From an uncultured Collinsella sp. (lineage in GTDB: Bacteria; Actinomycetota; Coriobacteriia; Coriobacteriales; Coriobacteriaceae), in the NCBI GenBank assembly GCA_902495265.1, contig CABUWR010000024.1, positions 1-10,860 on the forward strand: a DNA stretch of 10,860 nt, in the 5' to 3' direction. The translations under genes were made by a program, and so were the position numbers. Shown piece by piece: positions 5,216-10,860 of the stretch; within the stretch, counting starts at the first letter, position 1; each line of letters begins with the position of its first letter. A model generated the notes under the pieces. That model did no database searches, was not told the origin of the DNA, and saw only the letters and a program-made list of their open reading frames with translations.

Positions 5216-6952
5216 CTACTCACCTCCCTTCATCTGCGATTCCGCGATAGCGCGGTACACCTCGCAGGTTTCCATGAGCTCGTCGTGCGTGCCTAGGCCC
5301 ACGATCTCGCCGTCTTTGAGCACCACGATCTGATCGGCATGCAAAATAGTCGAGATGCGCTGGGCGATGATGAGCACCGCGGCATCGCGCGTCTCGTCCT
5401 GCAGCGCATGGCGCAGGGCGGCATCAGTCTTAAAGTCCAGGGCCGAAAAACTGTCGTCGAAGATATATAGATCGGCGCGCTTCATGAGTGCGCGGGCGAT
5501 CGCCAGGCGCTGGCGCTGACCGCCCGAAAAGTTCGTGCCGCCCTGGGATACCGGCGTATCGAGCCCCTGCGGCTGGTCGAGCACAAAGGTGCTCTGGGCA
5601 ACTTCCAGCGCATGGAGCATGTCAGCCTCGGTCGCGCCCTCGTTGCCAAAGCGCAGGTTGCTCGCCACCGTACCCGAGAACAGCCACGCCTTCTGCGGAA
5701 CGTAAGCGATATGCCCGCGAATCTCACCTTGCGAAAGGTCGCGCAGGTCAACGCCGTTCAGGCGAATGGCGCCCTTCGTGGCATCGTGGAAACGCAACAA
5801 GAGCTTGGCCACCGTCGACTTGCCCGAACCCGTCGAGCCTACAATCGCGGTCGTCTGTCCGCGGCGACAGGCAAAGCTCAGGTCGCACAGGGTGTCCTCG
5901 TCGGCATCGTCAAAACGGAACGACATATGGTCGAACACGGCAACCGCATCGGCACCGTCAACAGGCTCCGCCGCGCACGTATCCAGCGTAGCCTTGCCGT
6001 CCACGATGCTCGGCTCGATTTCGAGCACCTGTTGCGCGCGGTTGAGGCACGCCGCGGCGCGTGGGAGCGTCAGAATCACCATCTGCGCCATCATCACAAA
6101 GAACAGGATCAGGATCGCGTACTCCAGCACGGCCGAGATGCTGCCGATTTGCATGGCATGGACGCCCACGCGGTTGCCGCCCACCCACAGCACCGCCACC
6201 TCGGCGATATTCATCAAAAAGAAGCTGGAGCTGTCGAGACCCACAAACAGGTGGTTGACCTTGATGGCGTTGGCCGCGTAATCGCTAAACACTTCGTCCA
6301 GGCGCTGCTCCTCGTGGCGCTCCCTGTTAAATGCGCGGATGACGCGCACGCCCACGATGTTCTCGCGCAGCACCACGTTCATGCGGTCGATAAAGCTTTG
6401 CAGGCGCATAAAAATCGGCGCGGCGTTAGCCACCGTAAAGACCGCCGCCACCAGCACGATCGCAACCACCACGCCCAGCAGCGTGCCCATGGCGGGATCG
6501 ATGAACCAAGCAAAAATGATGCCTGCCACGGCCAAGAACGGCACCGGCAGCACCAACTGAATCGTCTGAAGGACAGCTTGCTGAATCACGTTGATGTCGT
6601 TGAGCGAGCGCGTGATCATCGAACCCGTGCCAAAGCGCTCAAAGTCGCTGGCGGACAGCTCGAGCGATTTGTCGTACACGGCATTGCGGATATCGCAGGC
6701 CACGTTGGCGGCCAGGCGCGCCGAAAGATAGCAGCCCAACACCGTGCCGCCGCTGGCCATGCCGGTCGCGATAAGCATGTACAGGCCGTTGCGTAATATA
6801 TAGTCGACATCGCCCGTAGTAATACCGGTGTTGACCATGTTCGCCAGCATCGTGGGAACCAACAGCGTACCGACGTTATCTATCAGCACCGCAAACAGCG
6901 TCACCGCAATCAGCCCGCGGTACGGCCTCATAAACCTCATTAAGAGTCGCAT
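5216..6952 (-). CDS. Heterodimeric ABC exporter, subunit with degenerate catalytic site
   Basis: A 578-residue half-transporter with six membrane segments (about 12-300) and a nucleotide-binding domain (about 335-578). Walker A GSTGSGKS (372-379, K378), Q-loop Q420 and signature FSGGQ (475-479) are intact. Walker B is LYIFDD, with D500 in place of the catalytic Glu, and the switch residue is Q531 instead of His. This is the pattern of TM287/LmrC-like subunits, whose own ATP site hydrolyses poorly but stays nucleotide-bound. Its intact signature completes the active site of the partner encoded just downstream. The ATG at 6952 is preceded by GAGGGG, and the gene overlaps the end of marR by 13 nt. 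A second ATG at 6940 forms a TAATG junction with the marR stop but lacks a ribosome site. Drug, peptide or lipid export is likely; the cargo cannot be read. Confidence 0.93.
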   Translation of the reverse strand: MRLLMRFMRPYRGLIAVTLFAVLIDNVGTLLVPTMLANMVNTGITTGDVDYILRNGLYMLIATGMASGGTVLGCYLSARLAANVACDIRNAVYDKSLELSASDFERFGTGSMITRSLNDINVIQQAVLQTIQLVLPVPFLAVAGIIFAWFIDPAMGTLLGVVVAIVLVAAVFTVANAAPIFMRLQSFIDRMNVVLRENIVGVRVIRAFNRERHEEQRLDEVFSDYAANAIKVNHLFVGLDSSSFFLMNIAEVAVLWVGGNRVGVHAMQIGSISAVLEYAILILFFVMMAQMVILTLPRAAACLNRAQQVLEIEPSIVDGKATLDTCAAEPVDGADAVAVFDHMSFRFDDADEDTLCDLSFACRRGQTTAIVGSTGSGKSTVAKLLLRFHDATKGAIRLNGVDLRDLSQGEIRGHIAYVPQKAWLFSGTVASNLRFGNEGATEADMLHALEVAQSTFVLDQPQGLDTPVSQGGTNFSGGQRQRLAIARALMKRADLYIFDDSFSALDFKTDAALRHALQDETRDAAVLIIAQRISTILHADQIVVLKDGEIVGLGTHDELMETCEVYRAIAESQMKGGE

Positions 6953-7440
6953 GTGTCCCCCTCGCCCTTATCGTCAGCCTCGTTCTCGGCGGCCACTTGC
7001 CGTTTAAATGCCTCGCACTCTTCGTTAAGAACATGGGAGAACTTACCGACCAAGCGCATGATCTCGCGCTGTTCCCACGGCTCGAGCGCCTCGAATGCCT
7101 GCTGCTCGGCTTTTTGCGCCGGCAACGCGTAGCGCTTGGCAAACTGCACGCCTTCTTCGGTCAGTCGCAAAACCTTGTTCTTACGACTGCCCTCGGCAAA
7201 CTCCAACGTCGCAAGCCCTCGCGCCCTAAGCGTTTTAATCGCCGAATTGATGGTCTGTTTGCTGTAGAACCACTCACTCGTCAGCCGACTCACGGCAACG
7301 CTTCCGCCCGCCGCACTCGTGTCGACGAGCATCCAGTAGGCGCAGTCCGAAAGACCGCAGGCGCGCGCGAACTCCGAATAGATACGGTCAAGCCCGTTGA
7401 GCATCCGGTCGAAATCGACCGGGCTAACTGCACTATTCAT
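6940..7440 (-). CDS. MarR-family transcriptional regulator, first gene of the exporter operon
   Basis: A 166-residue winged-helix protein. The DNA-binding core is at about 47-98: the helix-turn-helix SRLTSEWFYSKQTINSAIKT (51-70), the LRARGLATL turn and a basic wing (EGSRKNKVLRLTEEG). Flanking helices (about 8-40 and 105-152) would form the dimer interface. The tail is acidic. MarR proteins usually repress their own promoter and an adjacent exporter, releasing DNA on binding a small ligand. Overlap with the first exporter gene and paired repeats in its promoter support that role. The ATG at 7440 is preferred; the purine-rich GGTGGGAGAG lies very close to it, and an ATG at 7452 has no ribosome site, so the start is uncertain by four residues. 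Confidence 0.88.
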   Translation of the reverse strand: MNSAVSPVDFDRMLNGLDRIYSEFARACGLSDCAYWMLVDTSAAGGSVAVSRLTSEWFYSKQTINSAIKTLRARGLATLEFAEGSRKNKVLRLTEEGVQFAKRYALPAQKAEQQAFEALEPWEQREIMRLVGKFSHVLNEECEAFKRQVAAENEADDKGEGDTCDS

Positions 7441-7454
7441 CTCTCCCACCATTC

Positions 7455-7515
7455 GATAGTCCGAGTTTTGACCAATTTATATCTCTACATTAGTCCGAGT
7501 TTTGACTATCGTCAA
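7455..7515 (-). promoter_or_regulatory. marR-exporter promoter with repeated operator-like boxes
   Basis: On the minus strand the -35 is TTGACG (7515-7510), with 17 bp to TAATGT (7492-7487), a modest -10. The -35 lies inside the palindrome TTGAC-TATC-GTCAA (7502-7515). A perfect 16-bp direct repeat, TAGTCCGAGTTTTGAC in plus-strand reading, occurs at 7457-7472 and 7491-7506. One copy fills the promoter spacer and the other lies between the start point and the start codon. GATAGTC (7455-7461) and GACTATC (7504-7510) also form an inverted pair enclosing the array. Binding here would block transcription; the MarR protein is the obvious candidate. Confidence 0.6.
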
Positions 7516-7557
7516 TACGCTCGTTATATATGGCCAGCTCTACATAAGCATATCGAC

Positions 7558-7594
7558 AAAAAAAGACCGCCGGCGCGGGGGCGGCGCCGGCGGT
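7558..7594 (-). terminator. Strong intrinsic terminator of the 96-residue gene
   Basis: ACCGCCGGCGC (7566-7576) and GCGCCGGCGGT (7584-7594) form a perfect 11-bp GC-rich stem with a 7-nt loop. On the minus strand the stem is followed by C and then seven Ts (7564-7558). It lies 26 bases past the stop codon at 7621 and insulates the marR promoter from read-through. Confidence 0.9.
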
Positions 7595-7620
7595 TGCGAG
7601 AGAATATCGATTGTTGGCTG

Positions 7621-7911
7621 TTAAGCGGCGACGGCCTCGTAGACCGTGGCGCCCGAGAAGCTGTCGTGCAGGCTCTTGCCGCAGATCCACGGCAGTTCGA
7701 CGACCTCGCAGACCGTGTTGACCAGCTCGGAGCAGTCAGTAAAGTGGCCCTTATCGTTGAGGGCCTCGCAATCCTGAACACGCCAATAGCCATCGGTGTG
7801 CGTGATGTAGTACTCGTGATCGTTAATCGACACGAAAGCGCGCGTCTTGGAACGCAGCAGCTTCAGAAATCCTTCGAAGTCGGTCTCGACGACATCTCCA
7901 GCCTGGAACAT
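7621..7911 (-). CDS. Small conserved-looking orphan protein, function unknown
   Basis: A 96-residue, acidic, probably cytosolic protein that I do not recognise. It has no signal peptide or membrane segment. It is rich in aromatic residues (YYITHTDGYWRV, 34-45) and has four cysteines (C48, C60, C68, C77), the last in ELPWICGKSLHD. The start looks like a small beta-barrel or SH3-like opening (MFQAGDVVETDFEGF), but that is impression only. Expression signals are among the best in the window: AGGAGG (7924-7919) exactly 7 nt before the ATG, a plausible promoter at 7947-7975 and a strong terminator at 7558-7594. It therefore forms its own transcription unit. Codon use matches its neighbours. Confidence 0.85.
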   Translation of the reverse strand: MFQAGDVVETDFEGFLKLLRSKTRAFVSINDHEYYITHTDGYWRVQDCEALNDKGHFTDCSELVNTVCEVVELPWICGKSLHDSFSGATVYEAVAA

Positions 7912-7946
7912 GATGTTACCTCCTGGCCCGGCGCCACCATGGCGCG

Positions 7947-7975
7947 TTGATAAACGTTGGTACTCCTTTAGTAAA
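7947..7975 (-). promoter_or_regulatory. Candidate promoter of the 96-residue gene
   Basis: On the minus strand TTTACT (7975-7970) and TATCAA (7952-7947) are separated by 17 bp, each matching consensus at four of six positions. The short leader contains a GCGCCA-CCA-TGGCGC palindrome (7931-7945) just before the ribosome site, which could be an operator or a small hairpin. Confidence 0.4.
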
Positions 7976-8065
7976 ACCTTTATCAGAGCTTATGCGCGCA
8001 TCATTTAGGCAAGTGGTAAAAAACCGCAGGGTAGACGGGATAAAACGTTTAACCATCCCACCGGT

Positions 8066-8094
8066 TTGTCACATTCTGGCTGAAGTTTTATGCA
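8066..8094 (+). promoter_or_regulatory. Candidate nitroreductase promoter in the 294-base gap 7912-8205
   Basis: TTGTCA (8066-8071) is five of six for a -35, with 17 bp to TATGCA (8089-8094), a weak -10. Just upstream lies a cluster of nested but unevenly spaced inverted pieces: AAACCG/CGGTTT (8021-8026, 8062-8067), GGGAT/ATCCC (8037-8041, 8055-8059) and the AAACGTTT palindrome (8043-8050). I see no gene in the gap. The rest holds the start signals of the two divergent genes. Confidence 0.35.
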
Positions 8095-8205
8095 AACCAA
8101 CTTTTCCACTTGGTAGCTTGCATTGTTTGGGGCCGACGGCGCGATTACGGCTACGGCACGACGGGTAAGAACGGAGCATCTGCAATGTCATCGCTAGGAG
8201 AACCC

Positions 8206-8727
8206 ATGGAGACCATCGAAGCGCTCGTCCATCGCCGTAGCTGCCGTAACTATAGCGATCGCCCCGTCGAGGCCGAAAAGCTCGCACGCATTATCGAAGC
8301 CGGCCAGTACGCGCCGAGCGGCATGGGACGCCAGCCGGTCACGTTCGTCGCCGTCACCGACCCCGCAACCGTCGAGCGTCTCTCGCAGCTCAACGCCCAA
8401 GTTATGGGCAGCAAGGGAGACCCCTTCTACGGCGCCAAGACCGTTGTGGTGGTGCTCGTCGACCGCAGCGCGCCCACGCACCTGGAAGACGGCTCGCTCG
8501 CCATGGGCAACCTGCTCAACGCAGCTTATGCGCTGGGCGTCGATTCGTGTTGGATCCACCGCGCGCACGAGGTCTTTGACTCATCCGAGGGACTGGAACT
8601 GCTTGCCAAGTGGGGCCTGCCCGCCGACGGAAGCCTGCGCGGTGTGGGCAACTGCATTCTGGGCTACGCCGAGGGCACGCTTCCCGAAGCAAAGCCGCGC
8701 CGCGACAACGTGGTGTACGTCGGGTAG
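8206..8727 (+). CDS. Nitroreductase-family FMN oxidoreductase
   Basis: A 173-residue single-domain flavoprotein of the nitroreductase superfamily, which binds FMN as a dimer and uses NAD(P)H to reduce nitro compounds, quinones or other electrophiles; the natural substrate is unknown. Visible marks are the phosphate-binding HRRSCRNYSDRPV (9-21), EAGQYAPSGMGRQPVTFVAV (31-50), DGSLAMGNLLNAAYALGVDS (95-114) and the C-terminal GYAEGTLPEAKPRRDNVVYV (153-172). It is short for the family, as in the compact forms common in gut anaerobes. The ATG at 8206 has AGGAG 6-7 nt upstream; the in-frame extension back to 8110 is not protein-like. It stands alone, divergent from the 96-residue gene and convergent with the membrane-protein gene, with a palindromic repeat just past its stop. 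Confidence 0.93.
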   Translation: METIEALVHRRSCRNYSDRPVEAEKLARIIEAGQYAPSGMGRQPVTFVAVTDPATVERLSQLNAQVMGSKGDPFYGAKTVVVVLVDRSAPTHLEDGSLAMGNLLNAAYALGVDSCWIHRAHEVFDSSEGLELLAKWGLPADGSLRGVGNCILGYAEGTLPEAKPRRDNVVYVG

Positions 8728-8735
8728 CCAAGGAG

Positions 8736-8780
8736 TGTCCCAAACTGCCGGCAGAAAAGGACTGTCCCTTTCTGCCGGCA
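8736..8780. repeat. REP-like palindromic repeat, copy B, with internal tandem duplication
   Basis: Bases 8746-8780 form a 35-bp palindrome centred on T8763 with 16 of 17 pairs: TGCCGGCAGAAA, then GGAC-T-GTCC, then TTTCTGCCGGCA. The element is also a direct repeat: TGTCCC-NNN-CTGCCGGCA occurs at 8736-8753 and 8763-8780, 27 bp apart. The core GGACTGTCCCTTT (8759-8771) is shared with copy A at 3192-3204, while the arms differ completely. It fills most of the 69-base gap between two convergent genes and might aid termination, though no proper T-run follows. Confidence 0.6.
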
Positions 8781-8796
8781 CATATTTCTCCGCAAC

Positions 8797-9372
8797 TTAT
8801 ATAGACGTCGAGGTTCCCGCGCCCTCGTTCGTTTGAGTCGTTTCGGCGCCGTCACCCTGTTCGTCCTCGTCCTTTTGGGCATCGGCGATCGTTGCGGCAG
8901 CGGCAACAATACCGCGCTGAGGCGCCACGCCCGTCTGTGTCTGAGCGCCCTCGACAAGCTCCGTGCCGGCATGCGCGAGCTCAGCAGACTTAAACATCGC
9001 ACTCAGGTCGACGCCGCCGCCAGCGTAGCCGAGTGCGGCAAGTGCGATCACAATCACCGCAACAACAACTGCAATCGGCACATATCGATGCCACCCAGCG
9101 GGATTGAGCCCACTGCGGCGGGCAGCACCGCGGCTGATATAGCCCAGCGTTCCGTCGTGCTTGAGCTTAGAGCCCACCACGCGCTTGCGCCCCCGCAGCG
9201 ATGACTCGGCCTGCATGGCCAAGCGAGCGCTTGCCGAAGGATAGCCGTATTTGGTGCGCTTGAACGAACCGTCGAACCCCGACGCGTGCTTGCCCCACGT
9301 CCGGGACGTCGTACGGCGGTTAACTGGAGCCGCGCCCCGTCTATTCCGGTTTGGTTTTGAAGTCTCCGCCAT
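8797..9372 (-). CDS. Single-pass membrane protein with basic N-terminal region, function unknown
   Basis: A 191-residue protein that I do not recognise. Residues 1-96 are strongly basic (many Arg/Lys, Ser and Gly) and should be cytoplasmic. Residues 98-117 (YVPIAVVVAVIVIALAALGY) form one clear membrane helix. The remaining ~74 residues are Ala-rich and end in an acidic Asp/Glu/Thr/Gly/Ser tail, expected outside the cell. By the positive-inside rule this is N-in/C-out. There are no cysteines and no recognisable enzyme motif. The ATG at 9372 has CGGGGGCG just upstream; the extension to 9426 is not protein-like. A promoter lies inside the end of the preceding regulator gene. A scaffold or regulatory anchor is possible but unproven. 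Confidence 0.8.
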   Translation of the reverse strand: MAETSKPNRNRRGAAPVNRRTTSRTWGKHASGFDGSFKRTKYGYPSASARLAMQAESSLRGRKRVVGSKLKHDGTLGYISRGAARRSGLNPAGWHRYVPIAVVVAVIVIALAALGYAGGGVDLSAMFKSAELAHAGTELVEGAQTQTGVAPQRGIVAAAATIADAQKDEDEQGDGAETTQTNEGAGTSTSI

Positions 9373-9416
9373 ACGCCCCCGCACGCCGTAACACAATCGA
9401 AACATCACTGCTTTGG

Positions 9417-9445
9417 ACTGTAGCACACGCGCTGCACGCGGTCAC
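9417..9445 (-). promoter_or_regulatory. Candidate promoter of the membrane-protein gene
   Basis: On the minus strand GTGACC (9445-9440) and TACAGT (9422-9417) lie 17 bp apart, each four of six for consensus. The predicted start is about 37 nt before the ATG at 9372. It lies in the 84-base gap after the regulator stop codon at 9457, so the gene may be transcribed apart from the regulator. Confidence 0.45.
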
Positions 9446-9456
9446 GGGCGCCTCGC

Positions 9457-10674
9457 TCAGCGGTCGTCGTCCTTCAGCAAGCGCCACAGGGTCGTGCGGC
9501 TTATCCCCAGCACCTCGGCAGCGCGGGTCCGGTTGCACTGAAGGTGGCCTACGACCAGCCGCGCGATGTCCCGTTCGGTATCGGCCAGTGGACGCAGGAT
9601 ATACAGGTCGCTGTCGAGCGTCGGAGCGCCAAAGGTTGCGGTTTTGATGACGTCCTCCTGGGCGAGCACCTCCTCTGCCACCGCGCGCTCCGCCACACCC
9701 GACCCTACTAATATATAGAGTCGTTCCGAGACCTCGCGAAGCTGCAGATAGTTGCGTGGCCAGCAATAGCCGTTGAGCGTCGAGGCAGCCTCCTCGGACA
9801 TACTCGGAGCGGCAGTTCCAAAGACATCTGACAGATATGACAAATACTGCGCAACCTTTTTCGATGCGCCACCCTGCTCGGCAATCGCAGGCGCCACACT
9901 TACTGCACACGCCAAGCGCTCGGTTACAAAAGCGGCCTGATCGCTTTCGCCACCGCCCGGCATATCATTTGCCGTCAGAACCACATGGCAACGCGCGGCC
10001 AGCGCCGTGTCGGTCATCGTAGAGACAAGCTCGCGCAGACGCTGCGGCGAAAGTGCATGCCAGCCGCCAATACAAAGGGTCAGCCTTGCCTGGAACAGCG
10101 GCGATTCCGAGCTTTTGAGTAGATGGCGCCAGCCGCGATCTGTGAGCTCGTCAAGTACCACGGACACAAAGGGTTCGTCAGCATAAGGCCCATCCAGATA
10201 GAGGCGTTTTGCAATCTCTGACTGGCCAGCACCCAGTTCGCCCTCCAACATGAGGGGCACACCGCGGGCATAGCTTTCGCAGACGGGGCCAGCGACCGCA
10301 GCGGCACCCTCGACAATGCCATACGCGCTTGCCTCGTAGCGCGCCTCGACCTCATCTGCGTTAAGCCACTCAATACCCGCGTGCGCCGCCACACCGTGCA
10401 CCTCGCGGACCACGACCACCCAAAGCGCGCCGTATTCCTTGGCGACCGGACGCACCGTGAGGCTCAAGCGCCCTCCCGCATGCCCCATCACCAGGCGCGT
10501 TCCGTTACCCACGCGCCCCAGGCGCTCGGCGACAAATGCCGCGACATCTTGCTCGAGCGCGACATCATCCATGGTCGAAATCGCCGCGCGTCCATGCTCA
10601 TCGATTGCCAACGCCGAGGCCCCGGCAGCAGCCAAGGCCTCGATCAAGATGTTCAGCTTGGCATCGCTATCCAT
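9457..10674 (-). CDS. NtrC-like regulator with degenerate AAA+ domain and Fis-type helix-turn-helix
   Basis: A 405-residue transcription regulator. Residues 1-~115 are an unrecognised sensory-type domain. Residues ~118-325 follow the sigma-54-activator AAA+ fold, but the catalytic parts are gone. Walker A is GELGAGQS (145-152) with Q151 for Lys. Where TLFLDEIGELSP is expected the protein reads TLCIGGWHALSP (199-210), losing Asp-Glu. The GAFTGA loop region is deleted, and WPGNVREL has become WPRNYLQL (305-312). Residues 366-403 are an intact Fis-type helix-turn-helix (NRTRAAEVLGISRTTLWRLL, 381-400). ATP hydrolysis and sigma-54 activation are therefore unlikely; a TyrR-like role at ordinary promoters is more plausible. 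ATG 10674 is preferred (GGGG about 7 nt upstream); GTG 10716 is possible. Targets are unknown; its own promoter and the adjacent membrane-protein gene are candidates. Confidence 0.85.
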   Translation of the reverse strand: MDSDAKLNILIEALAAAGASALAIDEHGRAAISTMDDVALEQDVAAFVAERLGRVGNGTRLVMGHAGGRLSLTVRPVAKEYGALWVVVVREVHGVAAHAGIEWLNADEVEARYEASAYGIVEGAAAVAGPVCESYARGVPLMLEGELGAGQSEIAKRLYLDGPYADEPFVSVVLDELTDRGWRHLLKSSESPLFQARLTLCIGGWHALSPQRLRELVSTMTDTALAARCHVVLTANDMPGGGESDQAAFVTERLACAVSVAPAIAEQGGASKKVAQYLSYLSDVFGTAAPSMSEEAASTLNGYCWPRNYLQLREVSERLYILVGSGVAERAVAEEVLAQEDVIKTATFGAPTLDSDLYILRPLADTERDIARLVVGHLQCNRTRAAEVLGISRTTLWRLLKDDDR

Positions 10675-10724
10675 GATTTGCCCCGTCCGCGGCGACGTGC
10701 AACCGACGACGGTCACACGACCAA

Positions 10725-10770
10725 GTGTTTCAAAATTGAACGATATTACTCACCAAACACTATAGGGCAA
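10725..10770 (-). promoter_or_regulatory. Candidate promoter and dyads upstream of the NtrC-like regulator
   Basis: On the minus strand TTGCCC (10770-10765) and TAATAT (10748-10743) lie 16 bp apart, each four of six for consensus. TTCAA-AA-TTGAA (10729-10740) is a dyad at the expected start point. GTGTTT (10725-10730) and AAACAC (10755-10760) form a wider inverted pair enclosing the -10. Fis-type proteins bind dyads, so autoregulation is a reasonable guess. Confidence 0.4.
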
Positions 10771-10860
10771 AAGTCGCCGTCCTGCGAGTATATGAATTGC
10801 CCCGCATCGCCATCCTGGCGGGGCGATAAGAGCTCTTCGGGACCTATCAACCTGCGGACA
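10746..10860 (-). CDS. Possible 3' end of a gene entering from the right edge (partial, doubtful)
   Basis: A minus-strand frame is open from the window edge to a TAA at 10748-10746. It encodes 37 residues beginning VRRLIGPEELL and ending FCPIVFGE. The composition is protein-like, but three ATA codons and a TTA are unusual beside the strongly G/C-ending codons of the neighbours. A GC-rich inverted repeat lies inside the frame, and the regulator promoter overlaps its stop. It may be a real gene end, possibly acquired, or a chance opening in intergenic DNA. I do not recognise the sequence. Confidence 0.28.
   Translation of the reverse strand, partial: VRRLIGPEELLSPRQDGDAGQFIYSQDGDFCPIVFGE
10799..10824. 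other. GC-rich inverted repeat near the right edge
   Basis: GCCCCGC (10799-10805) and GCGGGGC (10818-10824) are perfect 7-bp inverted repeats around 12 nt; an alternative inner stem CGCCA/TGGCG also exists. No T-run follows on either strand, so it is not a convincing intrinsic terminator. A perfect 10-bp palindrome, AAGAGCTCTT, follows at 10829-10838. Confidence 0.45.

Noticed and set aside
5215..5223. GTG start of exporter subunit 2 at 5223
   Set aside because: The GTG directly abuts the GGAGG, leaving no spacing for initiation; the ATG at 5214 sits 8 nt after it.
8065..8075. TTTGTCACATT, identical to one arm of palindromic copy A (3202-3212)
   Set aside because: There is no opposite arm and no GGACTGTCCC core near it, and it coincides with a likely -35 box. 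It is probably a chance 11-base match, though a remnant cannot be excluded.
8110..8205. In-frame upstream extension of the nitroreductase
   Set aside because: Not protein-like and without a ribosome site; AGGAG before the ATG at 8206 and family alignment fix the start.
10799..10824. Intrinsic terminator at the right edge
   Set aside because: The stem is good but neither strand has a T-run after it.

Overview
The window looks like chromosomal DNA of a high-GC gut actinobacterium, most likely a Collinsella-type Coriobacteriia. This is inferred from the flavour of the proteins (the IlvE N-terminus, the two half-transporter ABC genes, the Fis-type regulator) and from codons that mostly end in G or C. 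No sequence search was possible. Nine complete protein genes are supported, with a probable transposase start at the left edge and a doubtful gene end at the right edge. I see no tRNA, rRNA or CRISPR array.

Left part (1-3180). The first ~98 bases look like the end of an IS3-family (IS150-group-like) element inserted just downstream of ilvE. Its orfA start, on the minus strand, is preceded by a perfect hairpin whose 3' arm carries the ribosome-binding site. Then come ilvE (branched-chain aminotransferase, minus) and a DedA-family membrane protein (minus, with its own terminator). Divergent from dedA is cysE (serine O-acetyltransferase, plus), whose promoter carries two tandem near-identical dyad boxes. 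A strong terminator follows cysE and probably serves both strands.

Middle (3180-7560). A minus-strand operon runs marR, exporter subunit 1, exporter subunit 2, with overlapping or near-abutting genes. The two ABC half-transporters form a textbook asymmetric heterodimer: one has Asp for the catalytic Glu and Gln for the switch His, and the other has a corrupted signature motif. One ATP site is therefore degenerate and the other intact. The marR promoter region holds a 16-bp direct repeat and a TTGAC/GTCAA palindrome, probable operators for the MarR protein, which likely represses its own export operon.

Right part (7560-10860). A 96-residue orphan protein (minus) has an excellent Shine-Dalgarno and terminator. 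Facing away from it is a short nitroreductase-family flavoprotein (plus). A convergent pair of gene ends then frames a 35-bp palindromic repeat, followed on the minus strand by a single-pass membrane protein of unknown function. Upstream of that lies a 405-residue NtrC-like regulator with a Fis-type DNA-binding domain. Its AAA+ ATPase motifs (Walker A Lys, Walker B Asp-Glu, GAFTGA loop, sensor II Arg) are all lost.

Two dispersed palindromic repeats (3180-3211 and 8736-8780) share the core GGACTGTCCCTTT but have different, self-complementary arms. Both sit at convergent gene ends and resemble REP elements. The most unusual items are these repeats, the pseudo-ATPase regulator, the reciprocal degeneration in the exporter, and the IS-end hairpin.
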